DNA of 50,245 nucleotides from JAJFUE01 sp039683515 (GCA_039683515.1 JBDKRG010000006.1:1-50245); one strand, 5' to 3'; numbered from the stretch's first letter, positions 33,165 to 42,934 are shown. Translations and numbers: made by a program. Notes: generated from the letters alone by a model not told the origin.

Positions 33165-34319
33165 CTAAACAAGCCTTCGCTGGCTGAGCTCTTTCAGGGC
33201 CTGGTCGCTCAGGTCGGGGGCGGTCTGCGTGCGGACCCATTCGATCAGCTCGGAGATGCCGTCCTCGAGGCGCACCGACGGCTCGAACCCGAGCAGGCGG
33301 CGGGCTTTGGAGATATCGGCATAGCAGTGGCGGATGTCACCGGCGCGGAACCGGCCGACGATCATGGGCTGAAGCTCGGGATCCTCGACGCGGTCGGGAT
33401 GGAGCCTGGCCAGGAGCAGCCGCGCCATCCCCAGCACGCTCGTCGGGCGGCCGGTGCCGATGTTGATCGCCTCGTAATCGGCCTCGGAGCGCTCCAGGGC
33501 CAGCACGTTGGCCCGCGCGATGTCGGTCACGTGGATAAAGTCGCGCGTCTGGAGGCCGTCTTCAAAAACCCTCGGGGCGCGACCGTTCAGGTAGCAGGAG
33601 CTGAAGATCGCGCCGACGCCGGTGTAAGGGTTGCTCAGCGCCTGGCGCGGGCCGTAGACGTTGAAATAGCGCAGCGCCACGGCCGGGATGCCGTAGGCGC
33701 GCCCGACGGACAAGAACAGTTCTTCGTGGTCGCGCTTGTTGACGGCGTAGACGGAGGTCGGCTCGAGCGGCTTGAGCTCGTCGCACGGGGCGGACTGGGC
33801 CGGCTTGTCCGAGCCCGGGATGCGCGGCTCCCAGTCGCCCGAGTCGAGCTGGCGCGTCGTCCGCGGCGCCGGGATGACGAACTGGCTCGTGAGGGGGTCG
33901 ATGTAGCGCCCCTCGCCGTAGATCGACATCGAGCTGGCGACCATCATCTTGCGGACGTGGTCGCGGTGCTTGTTGACGACCAGGTCGAGCAGGTTGGCCG
34001 CGCCGAGCGTGTTGGTTTCGGTGTAGGCGCGGATCGCGTACATCGACTGGGCGACGCCGACCGCCGCCGCCTCGTGGTAGACGACGTCGATGCCTTCGAG
34101 AGCTTTATCCAGTGCGTCGCAGTCGCGGATGTCGCCCAGGACGAATTCGGCTTCCTTGCTGAGGTGCTCGGGCGGCTTGCCGCCGCGATCGCCGTGGACC
34201 TGCGGGTCGAGGCAGTCGAACACGCGGACCTTGTGGCCCTTCTCAACGAGGGCGTCCACGATAAACGAGCCGATAAACCCGGCTCCGCCGGTAACGAGGA
34301 TGTTGAATGAACTGGACAT
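33165..34319 (-). CDS. NAD-dependent epimerase/dehydratase (extended SDR)
   Basis: 384 residues. The NAD-binding GGAGFIG is at 11-17, a catalytic serine region ASSMSIYGEG at 128-137 and Tyr191-X3-Lys195 (YAVNK). The substrate half has LRYFNVYGPRQ and the conserved end of UDP-sugar epimerases. It probably acts on a nucleotide-activated sugar. The family also includes dTDP-glucose dehydratases, and the exact substrate cannot be read. ATG 34319 has GGAG upstream. It is the last gene of the carbamoyltransferase operon. Confidence 0.9.
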   Translation of the reverse strand: MSSSFNILVTGGAGFIGSFIVDALVEKGHKVRVFDCLDPQVHGDRGGKPPEHLSKEAEFVLGDIRDCDALDKALEGIDVVYHEAAAVGVAQSMYAIRAYTETNTLGAANLLDLVVNKHRDHVRKMMVASSMSIYGEGRYIDPLTSQFVIPAPRTTRQLDSGDWEPRIPGSDKPAQSAPCDELKPLEPTSVYAVNKRDHEELFLSVGRAYGIPAVALRYFNVYGPRQALSNPYTGVGAIFSSCYLNGRAPRVFEDGLQTRDFIHVTDIARANVLALERSEADYEAINIGTGRPTSVLGMARLLLARLHPDRVEDPELQPMIVGRFRAGDIRHCYADISKARRLLGFEPSVRLEDGISELIEWVRTQTAPDLSDQALKELSQRRLV

Positions 34320-34341
34320 GATGATCTCCGTGAGCAGCTGT

Positions 34342-35034
34342 TTACAGAATGAAGATGGTGCCGCCGATACCCGTACCAAGTTCGCTGTATCTTACATCAA
34401 TCAATTGCCCTGATCTATCAAATGTAAATTCATGCCGCCGTACCGATCCCGACAACTCGTGGTGTGTATAAAAGACGTGCATCTTGGCCCCATCCGGCAA
34501 GGTTTGCACGAGAGGGGGCTGAATCGACGCCGCCAATTCCGGCTTAAGCGGCGCCTTCGCATAATTCGGGATGTCGCCCGTTCCGCCGATGACCTTTAAA
34601 CAAGCCGGATGCCATTCCAGAATGCACAAATATTTTTTTGCGATCCCCAACTGCCCGGAATCTGTCTGGACGGCGGGCCCATCGGTCCTGAAGGCCTCCA
34701 GAAGCGCCTCGGCCGTGAGAGAAGTCACCTTGTCATGAACGACAAGGCCTCTGTCCTGCACGTATTCCGGCGCCATGTTGAGCCTGATCCGGCATACAAA
34801 CCAGGAATGATCGCCGATGGGTTCTATCTCGTATTTGTATTTGCCGCGAACAAAATCCCGGAACCTTAACAAATCCGAAGTGTCATCGTCCGTATCCGGA
34901 ACGGCTGCTTGATATAGCCGGAGCGCCCGCTCCCGCGGATTGGATCTGATCATTGAATTGGCGATCAAAACGGAGACCGCAACACACAAAATCCCGCAAA
35001 CGACAACCTTCGGCCGTTTCAGGTTGAATCTCAT
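34342..35034 (-). CDS. Small single-pass membrane or secreted protein
   Basis: 230 residues, not recognised. A basic start (RFNLKRPK) and one hydrophobic helix (about 9-28) act as signal or anchor. The remaining part is mixed alpha/beta with two cysteine-containing segments (WFVCRIRLNM, YLCILEWHPACLKV). It lies between GT2 and epimerase genes with gaps of about 20 bases, so it is translated with them. AT content is a little higher than in its neighbours, hinting at separate origin. Confidence 0.7.
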   Translation of the reverse strand: MRFNLKRPKVVVCGILCVAVSVLIANSMIRSNPRERALRLYQAAVPDTDDDTSDLLRFRDFVRGKYKYEIEPIGDHSWFVCRIRLNMAPEYVQDRGLVVHDKVTSLTAEALLEAFRTDGPAVQTDSGQLGIAKKYLCILEWHPACLKVIGGTGDIPNYAKAPLKPELAASIQPPLVQTLPDGAKMHVFYTHHELSGSVRRHEFTFDRSGQLIDVRYSELGTGIGGTIFIL

Positions 35035-35053
35035 GCGCGGCGGCTTTCGATGA

Positions 35054-35740
35054 TTATCGCCGGCCCCAGCGCAGGCGCATCATCTTGCACAGCGTCTTGA
35101 GGTAGGCGATCGCGAACTTGAAGAGCTTGGCGTTGGAGCGGCCTTCCTTGCGCGGCATGTAGTGGAACGGCACCTCCAGGACGCGCTGGCCGCGCACGTA
35201 GAGCCGGATCAGGATCTCCTCGAGCACGTCGAAGTCGTTGGCGTCGAACGAGATCTGCTCGACCGCCGACCGGCGATACAGCCGGAAGCCGCTCGAGATG
35301 TCCTTGACCGGGATCTGCAGGATGGTCGTGAACGTGATGTTCAATATCTTCGACAAGACGGCGCGGAACGCCGACATCTCGGCCAGGCCGCCGCGCACGT
35401 AACGCGACGCGATCACGATGTCCGCCTTGTCGCGCACGCCCCACATCGTCTCGATGAACTCGGGCTCGTGCGACAGGTCCGAGTCCATGGTGACGATAAA
35501 CTCGCCCCGGGCGCGCGCGAAACCGTCGCGCAGCGCGGCGCCGTAGCCCTTGCCGACGTGCAGGAACGGCTCGGCGCCGGCCTGCCGCGCGACCTCGATC
35601 GTGTCGTCGCGCGAGCCGCCGTCGCAGATCAAAATCTGGTAAGCGACGCCCATGCCGTCCAGCACGCGCCGCGCCCGGGCGATCACCTCGCCGATGTTGC
35701 CCGCCTCGTTGAGCGCCGGGATGACCAGGCTCACATCCAT
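35054..35740 (-). CDS. Family 2 glycosyltransferase (dolichol-phosphate-mannose synthase-like)
   Basis: 228 residues. The GT-A core begins LVIPALNEAGNI and carries the metal-binding Asp-Ser-Asp at 86-88 in TMDSDLSHEPE. ISSGFRLYRRSA is typical of DPM1-like enzymes, which load a sugar onto polyprenyl phosphate. No membrane helices follow, so it is the short soluble type. Such lipid-linked sugar could feed GT39-like enzymes such as the one at 16869-18437 (inference). Its ATG directly follows the carbamoyltransferase stop. Confidence 0.92.
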   Translation of the reverse strand: MDVSLVIPALNEAGNIGEVIARARRVLDGMGVAYQILICDGGSRDDTIEVARQAGAEPFLHVGKGYGAALRDGFARARGEFIVTMDSDLSHEPEFIETMWGVRDKADIVIASRYVRGGLAEMSAFRAVLSKILNITFTTILQIPVKDISSGFRLYRRSAVEQISFDANDFDVLEEILIRLYVRGQRVLEVPFHYMPRKEGRSNAKLFKFAIAYLKTLCKMMRLRWGRR

Positions 35741-37462
35741 TCACGCCACCTTCTTCTCGACCCACCACGGGCCCAGGATCAGGTATTGAAGCCCCGACCG
35801 GCGCATGACGTCAAGGGCTTCGGCCGGACTATTTACGATCGGGTGGCCGTGCAGGTTGAACGAGGTGTTCAGAACCGCGCCGATCCCGGTCCGCTCCTCG
35901 AAGGCGCGGATGAGGTCCCAGTAGCCCGGATTCCAGTCGCGCCGGAGGATCTGGGGGCGCACGGTGTTGTCGTAGGGGTGCGTCCCGGCCTCGATCTCGT
36001 TCACGCGCCCCGTCGCGGCGAACGTCAGGATCATGTACGGGGCGGCGATCCGCTTGGGGTTGACGATGTAGTCGTGCTCGCGCTCGGCCAGGATCGAGCA
36101 CGCGAACGGCATCCAGAAATCCCGGCATTTGATCATCTCGTTGATGCGCTTGATGACCTTGTGGTCGGACGGGTTGGCCAGGATCGAGCGGTTGCCGAGG
36201 GCGCGCGCGCCGAACTCGGCCCGGCCCTCGAAGCGGGCGACGACTTCGCCGCGGGCGAGGAACCCGGCGGCGTGGGCGGCCATGTTTTCCGGCCGGCTGA
36301 ACGTGAAGTCGGACGCGGCGGCGTGCAGCGCGGCCTCGATGTCGGCGGCCTTCGTCTCCGGGCCCCAGTAGATCGGCCCCAGCGGCTGGACCGGCGGCTC
36401 GGACGGCTTGCGCCGCTCGTTGTAGACCGCGTAAGCCGCGCCGATGGCGTTGGTCTCGTCGCCGCACGACGGGAAGATGAACAGGTCCTTGACGCCGAGC
36501 GATTCGGCAATGACCTGGTTGGCCTTGACGTTCATGAAGATCCCGCCCGAAAGGGCGACCTTGCGGATGTCGGTCTCGGCGATGGCCCAGCCGACCCACT
36601 CCCCGAGCATGCGCTCGATCCACAGCTGAAGGCCCGCGCACACGATGTCGAACCGCTTGAGCTCGAGCTTGCGGCGCAGCCAGTCGTAGCAGTAATACGT
36701 GTTCGGGATGCCGCGGCGGCGGCGCCAGCCGAGCGGCTGCACGGGGTCCCACTCGAACATCTTCTCGAAGATCTTGTAGACCGCCTCGGCCCCCTTGGCG
36801 CTCCCGTACGGCGCCATCCCCATGAGCTTGTATTCGTGCTCGTTGGGGACCATGCCGAGGAGCGTCGTCACGGCCAGGTAGACCATCGCCGGCGAGGCCG
36901 ACTCGTCGACCTGCGCGATGCGCGTCATGACGCCGTTTTCGTCGACGGTACTGACGGTGGCGCACAGGTCGTCGCCGGCGCCGTCGGCCGTCATGACCAG
37001 GACCGGCTCGCCGCGGAACGGCGAGCCCCAGTAGGCCGCCTCGGCGTGGCAGCGGTGGTGCTCGATGTAGACGATCCTGGAAATGTCGACGCCGGCGGCC
37101 CGGGCCTCGGCCTCGCGCTCCTCGCGGCGGCGCGCCTTCCAGGAGTCCAGGACCGGGCCGAACGAGCGGCCGATGCGCCGGATCATCCGCGCCGGCTTGC
37201 GGCTGCCGCCCAGGCGGGTGTCGCGGATGAGCCGCTCGCGGTCGCGGTGGACCGGCATGTGGAAGCCGTTCATCGCGACGGCGTCGATGCCGCCCCAGCC
37301 GCAGCCGGCCTCGGCCAGAAGCCACTCGACCGCGCGTTTGGGGAACGTGTCGTGGTTCTTGATGCGTGTGAGACGCTCTTCCTGAAGCGCGGCGCGGACC
37401 ACCCCGTCCTCGACCAGGCAGGCCGCCGCGTTATGTCCGTCATGAATGCCAATGATGCGCAT
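35741..37462 (-). CDS. NodU/CmcH-type carbamoyltransferase
   Basis: 573 residues. It uses carbamoyl phosphate and ATP to carbamoylate a hydroxyl on a sugar or small molecule. The N-terminal ASKHA/Kae1-like domain has GIHDGHNAAA (5-14) and the iron-binding EHHRCHA (134-140) and then VLVMTADGAGDD. The C-terminal YrdC-like half has FEGRAEFGARALGNRSI and NTSFNLHGHPIV. ATG 37462 starts at the conserved MRIIGIHDG. Together with the GT2 and epimerase genes it suggests carbamoylated surface glycan or a sugar-containing metabolite. Confidence 0.94.
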   Translation of the reverse strand: MRIIGIHDGHNAAACLVEDGVVRAALQEERLTRIKNHDTFPKRAVEWLLAEAGCGWGGIDAVAMNGFHMPVHRDRERLIRDTRLGGSRKPARMIRRIGRSFGPVLDSWKARRREEREAEARAAGVDISRIVYIEHHRCHAEAAYWGSPFRGEPVLVMTADGAGDDLCATVSTVDENGVMTRIAQVDESASPAMVYLAVTTLLGMVPNEHEYKLMGMAPYGSAKGAEAVYKIFEKMFEWDPVQPLGWRRRRGIPNTYYCYDWLRRKLELKRFDIVCAGLQLWIERMLGEWVGWAIAETDIRKVALSGGIFMNVKANQVIAESLGVKDLFIFPSCGDETNAIGAAYAVYNERRKPSEPPVQPLGPIYWGPETKAADIEAALHAAASDFTFSRPENMAAHAAGFLARGEVVARFEGRAEFGARALGNRSILANPSDHKVIKRINEMIKCRDFWMPFACSILAEREHDYIVNPKRIAAPYMILTFAATGRVNEIEAGTHPYDNTVRPQILRRDWNPGYWDLIRAFEERTGIGAVLNTSFNLHGHPIVNSPAEALDVMRRSGLQYLILGPWWVEKKVA

Positions 37463-37668
37463 AGCTGAATTTCGATTCAAGGCGCGAAGGGCGCGCCAAA
37501 ACAGGATATCACTCTGGTTTTACAGGATTGAAACACCAAGGGCAAGGCGGATGGTGGGCGCATGATCGACGCGGACGACGGAAATCGAAATGACCGGCAA
37601 TGCCGCCGGCCGGGCAAATGCGAGATTTCACGCGCGCATCCCCACGCTTCCCACCGTTGCATTCCGGT

Positions 37669-37989
37669 CTACTCCGGGATGGCGCGAAACTGGTCCTGGT
37701 GCTCCATGATCCACTGCCGGCGCCGCTCGAGGTATTTCTGGCGGGTCTGGAGGCGCTTCTCGTATTGGCTCCGGGGCATGGGTTGCCGCCGAACGGCCGG
37801 CACCTTATTGCTCCGCGCGGCAGACGGCTTCATCGTGCCGTCGACGGCGTTTTCGATCTGGCCGCCCTCGCGGGCCTCGGCCGCCTCGGCCTTGTCGGTC
37901 TTGTCGGCGTGATGCGCGCGCGAGCACGCCGCGCCGAGCCAAAGCGCGCAGGCCAGCACGCACGCCCACCGAATCGTGCGACTCTTCAT
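37669..37989 (-). CDS. Small lipoprotein
   Basis: 106 residues. A signal peptide (about 1-21) ends in the lipobox LGAAC, so the mature protein should be lipid-anchored through that cysteine. The rest is charged, with a helical C-terminal segment (about 72-100, YEKRLQTRQKYLERRRQWIM). ATG 37989 is preferred to a TTG three codons earlier, which lies too close to AAAGGA. Function unknown. The 206-bp stretch between this gene and the carbamoyltransferase start shows no feature. Confidence 0.72.
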   Translation of the reverse strand: MKSRTIRWACVLACALWLGAACSRAHHADKTDKAEAAEAREGGQIENAVDGTMKPSAARSNKVPAVRRQPMPRSQYEKRLQTRQKYLERRRQWIMEHQDQFRAIPE

Positions 37990-38215
37990 CTGGTTCAAAT
38001 CCTTTCGCGGGACCCGGCGCCGATTTCCTCAAGGCACGCGCCCGCAGGTCCCCGACCAGAGTTTTTCACAACGCGGCGGGAATGAACACGATTTTCTGGG
38101 CCCACGTCTCTGGCGCGGACGGTTATTCGTAACACGCCCACCCCAGCGCGGCGTTTTTGGGCGCCGGATCGAACGTGGATCAGAGGGGCTTGTTACGTCC
38201 TTGCCGGGGAAAAAA

Positions 38216-39334
38216 TTATGCCCGGCGGGTGCACTGCGGCACCGGACCGCCGTTGCACGAGCACGCCGACGAGTAAACTTCCACGCACTCTTCGGGGTTG
38301 CAGCACGTCTCGCACACGCGCTTGAACGCGCGGACGCCGAGCAGCTTGACCCGCGGCGCCAGGTAGTCCTTCTTGATCGGCTCGTCCTTCATCAGGTCGG
38401 TGCTGAGATACTTCTTGTTGTCGTCGCTGAAGACCGTCACCACGGCCGCGTTCTTGCCCATCTTCTCCTGGAGCTTGAGCGCGCCGATGAAGTTGGCGCC
38501 CGACGAGATGCCGACGCCGAGGCCCAGCTCGCCCGCCAGTTTCTGCGCCATCAGGATGCCGTCGCCGTCGTCGACGCCGACCACGTCGTCGAGGAAATCC
38601 AGGTCGACGATCTTGGGGATGAAGTCGTCGCCGATGCCCTGGATGCGGTGCTCGCCGATTTCCTTGCACCGAGTCCGCATCACCGGCGAGCTGTTGGGCT
38701 CGAGCGGGTGGATCTTGATCTGCGGGAATTTCTCGCGCAGGAACTTGCCCGTGCCCATGACCGTGCCGCCCGTGCCGACGCCGGCGACGAACGCGTCCGG
38801 CGTGATGCCGCGCAGGGCGAGCTGGTAGGCGATCTCGGGGCCGGTCGTCGTGTAGTGGGCCGCGACGTTGTCCTCGTTCTCGAACTGCCTGGGCAGGAAC
38901 GAGCGCGGGTTGGCGGCCGCCATCTCCTCCGACATCTTGATGCTGCCGAGGAAGCCGCCCCGTTCCTTGCTGACCAGGACGATTTCGGCGCCGAAGCTGC
39001 GGATCAGCTTGATGCGCTCGATGCTCATCCAGTCTGGCATGAAGATCGTCACGTGGTGGCCGAGGGCCCGGCCGATCGCGGAGAACGCGATGCCGGTGTT
39101 GCCGCTGGTGGCCTCGATGATCTCGTCGCCCGGCTTGAGCGTCCCCTTGGCGTAGGCCTGCTTGATGATGTGGAACGCCATGCGGTCCTTGATGCTGCCG
39201 CTGAAATTCAGGTGCTCGGCCTTGGCGTAAATCGTGCGCTTCTGCCCGCCGAACATGAAATCGATCGCCAAGAGCGGCGTGTTGCCCAACGCGCTCGACA
39301 GTCCGCGAATCCGATTCTGTGCCCCTTGATCCAT
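38216..39334 (-). CDS. PLP-dependent cysteine synthase family protein with a Cys-rich tail
   Basis: 372 residues. It belongs to the O-acetylserine sulfhydrylase/cystathionine beta-synthase group. The PLP lysine is Lys49 in NFSGSIKDRM, the substrate loop is EATSGNTG (74-81) and the phosphate loop is GVGTGGT (185-191). The family core ends near residue 335. A tail of about 30 residues then carries seven cysteines (CETCC, EEC, ACSC, QC), which canonical CysK lacks. The tail could bind metal or Fe-S, or carry sulfur. A CysE-like gene at 47524 is not adjacent. Confidence 0.9.
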   Translation of the reverse strand: MDQGAQNRIRGLSSALGNTPLLAIDFMFGGQKRTIYAKAEHLNFSGSIKDRMAFHIIKQAYAKGTLKPGDEIIEATSGNTGIAFSAIGRALGHHVTIFMPDWMSIERIKLIRSFGAEIVLVSKERGGFLGSIKMSEEMAAANPRSFLPRQFENEDNVAAHYTTTGPEIAYQLALRGITPDAFVAGVGTGGTVMGTGKFLREKFPQIKIHPLEPNSSPVMRTRCKEIGEHRIQGIGDDFIPKIVDLDFLDDVVGVDDGDGILMAQKLAGELGLGVGISSGANFIGALKLQEKMGKNAAVVTVFSDDNKKYLSTDLMKDEPIKKDYLAPRVKLLGVRAFKRVCETCCNPEECVEVYSSACSCNGGPVPQCTRRA

Positions 39335-39497
39335 CTTTCGACCTCCAAAAACCCCTGCTCACGTGACTGCCGGTGCAAGCGACAGATTGTGAAAAAGATT
39401 AACAAATTGCGCGGCGCAATCAATGAGAAACACCCACGCGCCCCGCCTTGCTCGAAGGCTCATTTAAAATCTTTCAAATCCGACAATCCAGCAAAAC

Positions 39498-42086
39498 TTA
39501 TTGGGAAATCGGCTGGGCGGGCGGGTGATAACCCCCGCTCACCGAGTTCAGGATGACCGGCTCCGAGGCGTTTTGATGATCGAACAACCAGGTCTTTTCG
39601 CTCCAAAACGGCTTTTGCGTGAACTTGAGGGCGTCGCTGACGACCGGGACGTGACGCCCCTTCGGGAACGCCTTCCAATACTTCCGCAAATACACGGCGT
39701 CGTGCTTCGTCAGCGTCTGGACGAGGCAGACGCTGAAGAAGAAATCCTCGCGCCCGTTCAGTTCGGGCCGCTGCCTGGCCAGCTGCTCGACCATGTCGGC
39801 CGGATTCAGGCCGGGCCAGACCCGCTGCGTGTACGAGGCAAAGTGCTCCTCGGGGCAGTTCGTCGCGTAACCCGTGTACACGATCTCCAGCCGCTCGGCG
39901 GCCGCGTCGAGGATCTGGCGCTTGTAGGGCTCGGGGAAATCGGCCGCGACCAGCGCGTTGGCGAGCCAGCCGTTGACCCGCAGCGCGTCCAGCAGCCGCG
40001 GCACGCATTCCTTCGGGTGCGCCGCCGCGATCCTGATGTATTTGTCGAGCGACCGCGCCCTGGCCGGCGGGTCCGCGGGCATGCGCGGATTGGGCGTCCC
40101 GCCGTTTTGCATCTGGATGAAGAAGACCTCATAGGTGGTCGTCCCGGCGACCGCATACGCCCGCAGCATTTCCATGTAGAACGCCACGAGATTCAGGGTG
40201 AATCCCTTGTCGCCCGCGGTCGCCGCCAGCAGCGGGAAACAGTCGTCCGGCGTCCCCTTCTTCGGGTCGCCCAGGTTGCCGCGCACGGGGAACTCGGCCG
40301 CCCACGCCCCCCGCGTCTGCAGGCGCGAATTGACGTCCTCGGCGATGATCTCGGAGAGGTCGCGCGCGACCGTGATGGCCGCCTCGCGCCCCTGGCGGGC
40401 CGCCCGCTTCTTCTCGGCCCTCGCCCAGTCGGCCGTCTTCTTGGACCACACGATCGCCTGCAGCTTGTCGACGCCGCCGAGCACGCCGAGGCCGAACTGG
40501 ACCGGCTCCTGCATGCGGCTGATCTCGGCGACGTTGGACCACAACTCACGAATCCGGGCGTAGTCGTGCGTCGCGATCGCCTTGCCGACCTCGGCGCTGA
40601 AACCCTGCACCGCGTCCTCGCCCGGCGCCGCGTTCATCCACGCCCGGATCTGCTTCCCGATCGACAGGATCGCCGGGGCGTCATTCCGGTAATCGAGAGC
40701 GATCGCCGTCTTGAAATCCGAGGCGATGTCGAGCTTTTCGATCTGCTGGCGGGCGACGGTCAGCTTGGCCACCGCGGGGCCGGTGGCGCCCGCGGCCTGG
40801 GCCGCGGCGATGGCCTCGGCCGCGTTCGGGCGCGCGGCGAGCGCCAGTTGGCCGCGCAGCAGGAACGCCTCGGCGAGCGGCCGGTCGATGGACTTCTTCA
40901 GGCCCTGGGCGGCCGCGGCCCTGGCCAGCGCCCCCTTGACCTTCTCCCGGTTGGCCACGATGTACTGGTTGATCACGCCGAACGCCGCGAGGCATTCGCC
41001 CCGGCCCTGCAGCCTGCGGGCTTCGCGGATCGCCTCGGGCTTGTGCAGGCCCATCATGAAGAAGACGCCGATCAGGCCCGACAGGAAAATCAGCGCGCCG
41101 AGCGCCAGCGCGGCCAGCCGCACCGACTGGCTCGACAGGGCCATGCGCACTTTCCTGAAGCGCGGCGGGCGCGGCAGTTTCCTCGGGATCGGCGGCAGGG
41201 GGGGCTCGCGGACCGATTCGGCCTCGTCAAAATCCGGCGAGAGGCTCAGTTCGGTCGGGACCTGGAGCTGGAATGTCGTGTCGGAATCCGGCGGCGTCTG
41301 GGGGTTGATCTCGGACGGCTTCTCGGCAAGGCTCCCATCGGGATCGCTGACGATGGTGTGGATCATCGGCTGCGGCGCGCGCGCGGGCGTAGGAGGCGGC
41401 GGGGGCGGCTCGTCGAATTCGGGCGCCGGCAGCGTGATCTTGTTCGTGAGCCCTTTCCCTTTCTGGCGCGGCGCCCCGCAGAACGGGCACTCCGCCTTCG
41501 AGGCCTTGTAGGCGAGCCGGCATTGCCAGCACGCCTCGTGCCGGCTGTCGGCGAACTCCTCGCCCCTGGCCTTGCGGAACACGATCAGAAACCGCGCGCG
41601 CCGGTAGCCCCACGCCCCCAGCATCGACAGCCCGGCCAGCCCGAACGCGCCGGCGGCGAGCAGGATCTCGAGCATGCTGTCGGCCGGCTTCATCCCGAAG
41701 ACGCTGTCGACCGCGTCGCCGACGATTTCCACGGAGATCGTCAGGGCGGCCGCGAGCGCGACGATCAGCAGCGAGGCGCCCCACATCAGGAGGGTGTAGC
41801 CGGGCTGCCGTTTCCGCGCCTCGGCGAGTCCGGCCTGGTACTCGTCGCCGCAGCGCGCGAGCAGGTCTTTCCAGATCTTGTTGGTCGGCTGGATCGCGAT
41901 CGCCTGGGTGTAAAGATACGTCGCCGCGCCGAGCTCGCCCCCCTGCTGGTGGCAATAGGCGAGCGCCGCGACCGCGTTGGGCCAGCGGCGGCTTTGGGCC
42001 ACGAGCGGGCGCAGCATCTGCGCCCCTTCCTGCCAGTGGCCCTGCCGCGCCAGCTTCGTCGCCCGCTCAATGACTTCCTGGCTCAT
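39498..42086 (-). CDS. Large membrane protein with zinc ribbon
   Basis: 862 residues, no named family. A helical, TPR-like head (1-95) precedes TM1 (98-118) and TM2 (140-160). A zinc ribbon Cys186-X2-Cys189 and Cys200-X2-Cys203 follows, then a Pro-rich linker (about 215-310), TM3 (about 325-350) and a long helical region (about 360-862). LALAARPNAAEAIAAAQAAG and similar stretches suggest solenoid repeats. ATG 42086 (AGGGG upstream) is preferred to a TTG six codons earlier. A regulatory or scaffolding role at the membrane is possible but not shown. Confidence 0.75.
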   Translation of the reverse strand: MSQEVIERATKLARQGHWQEGAQMLRPLVAQSRRWPNAVAALAYCHQQGGELGAATYLYTQAIAIQPTNKIWKDLLARCGDEYQAGLAEARKRQPGYTLLMWGASLLIVALAAALTISVEIVGDAVDSVFGMKPADSMLEILLAAGAFGLAGLSMLGAWGYRRARFLIVFRKARGEEFADSRHEACWQCRLAYKASKAECPFCGAPRQKGKGLTNKITLPAPEFDEPPPPPPTPARAPQPMIHTIVSDPDGSLAEKPSEINPQTPPDSDTTFQLQVPTELSLSPDFDEAESVREPPLPPIPRKLPRPPRFRKVRMALSSQSVRLAALALGALIFLSGLIGVFFMMGLHKPEAIREARRLQGRGECLAAFGVINQYIVANREKVKGALARAAAAQGLKKSIDRPLAEAFLLRGQLALAARPNAAEAIAAAQAAGATGPAVAKLTVARQQIEKLDIASDFKTAIALDYRNDAPAILSIGKQIRAWMNAAPGEDAVQGFSAEVGKAIATHDYARIRELWSNVAEISRMQEPVQFGLGVLGGVDKLQAIVWSKKTADWARAEKKRAARQGREAAITVARDLSEIIAEDVNSRLQTRGAWAAEFPVRGNLGDPKKGTPDDCFPLLAATAGDKGFTLNLVAFYMEMLRAYAVAGTTTYEVFFIQMQNGGTPNPRMPADPPARARSLDKYIRIAAAHPKECVPRLLDALRVNGWLANALVAADFPEPYKRQILDAAAERLEIVYTGYATNCPEEHFASYTQRVWPGLNPADMVEQLARQRPELNGREDFFFSVCLVQTLTKHDAVYLRKYWKAFPKGRHVPVVSDALKFTQKPFWSEKTWLFDHQNASEPVILNSVSGGYHPPAQPISQ

Positions 42087-42154
42087 CGTCCAACCCCTGT
42101 TCAACCGATGAAATCACACCGCCGCGACCGGTTCCACATTTTCATGATGATTCC

Positions 42155-42190
42155 TGTCGCAGAGACGCGGAGCCGGGCAGAGATGCAGAG
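42155..42190. repeat. Left flank repeat of purE
   Basis: TGTCGCAGAGA followed by an 18-base partial duplication and GCAGAGATGCAGAG. Without the duplication it is the reverse complement of the repeat at 43006-43023 on the other side of purE. Confidence 0.75.
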
Positions 42191-42385
42191 AAGATTCTTC
42201 TCGTCTATCACCGGCCTCGAGACCCGGCCCGCAATTCTCCGATACAATGGACGCCGAGACCCCTGTTTTGTTTGGCCGGGGCGCTGCGGTTTTATTTCTC
42301 ATTGCTAATTTCCCGTTTCTCATTTCTCATTCTATGCATCAAAACCTGCCGTGCGGACAGCGCGCACGGCATTTGGAGGAAATTC

Positions 42386-42886
42386 ATGAGCGCGGATAAA
42401 CCCTTGGTCGGGATCCTGATGGGGAGCGACTCGGACTGGGCCGTCATGCGCAAGGCCGGCGAGACGCTCGCCGAGTTCGGCATCGCGTGGGAAGCGCGGA
42501 TCATGTCGGCGCACCGCACCCCCGACCTCGCCGCCGCCTACGCCCGCGAGGCCGAAGGGCGCGGCATGCGCGTGATCATCGCCGGCGCGGGACTGGCCGC
42601 CCATCTGGCCGGGGCGATCGCCGCGCAAACCGCCCTGCCGGTCATCGGCGTCCCCCTGGCCGCCGGAAGCCTGCAGGGGATGGACGCGCTGCTGGCGACC
42701 GTCATGATGCCCCCCGGAGTCCCCGTCGCCACCGTCGGCGTCGGCCTCTCGCAGAACGCGGCGCTGCTGGCCGTCCAGATCCTTGGCACGGCCGATGAGG
42801 GATTGCGCCGCCGGTTCTCCGAATACAAAGAAAAAATGGCCCAGGGCGTCATCGCCAAGGACCAGAAGTTGCAATCGGAAATATAG
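42386..42886 (+). CDS. purE: N5-carboxyaminoimidazole ribonucleotide mutase
   Basis: 166 residues, the normal length of class I PurE. It converts N5-CAIR to CAIR in purine synthesis, as an octamer in the cytoplasm. Conserved parts are GSDSDW (13-18), SAHRTP (41-46) with the catalytic His43, and GLAAHLAG (69-76), where most relatives have GGAAHLPG. ATG 42386 has an ideal GGAGG. purK is not adjacent. Inverted repeats flank the gene at 42155-42190 and 43006-43023, and the upstream spacer contains imperfect TTTCTCATT repeats (about 42294-42331). Confidence 0.96.
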   Translation: MSADKPLVGILMGSDSDWAVMRKAGETLAEFGIAWEARIMSAHRTPDLAAAYAREAEGRGMRVIIAGAGLAAHLAGAIAAQTALPVIGVPLAAGSLQGMDALLATVMMPPGVPVATVGVGLSQNAALLAVQILGTADEGLRRRFSEYKEKMAQGVIAKDQKLQSEI

Positions 42887-42934
42887 GGCAACAAAGACAA
42901 ACACGAAAATGCACGAAATTAAACAGGAGGCAAC

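Noticed and set aside
39501..42308. 935-residue plus-strand ORF opposite the zinc-ribbon protein
   Set aside because: Low-complexity Arg/Gly/Asp shadow; the minus strand shows membrane helices and a CXXC pair.
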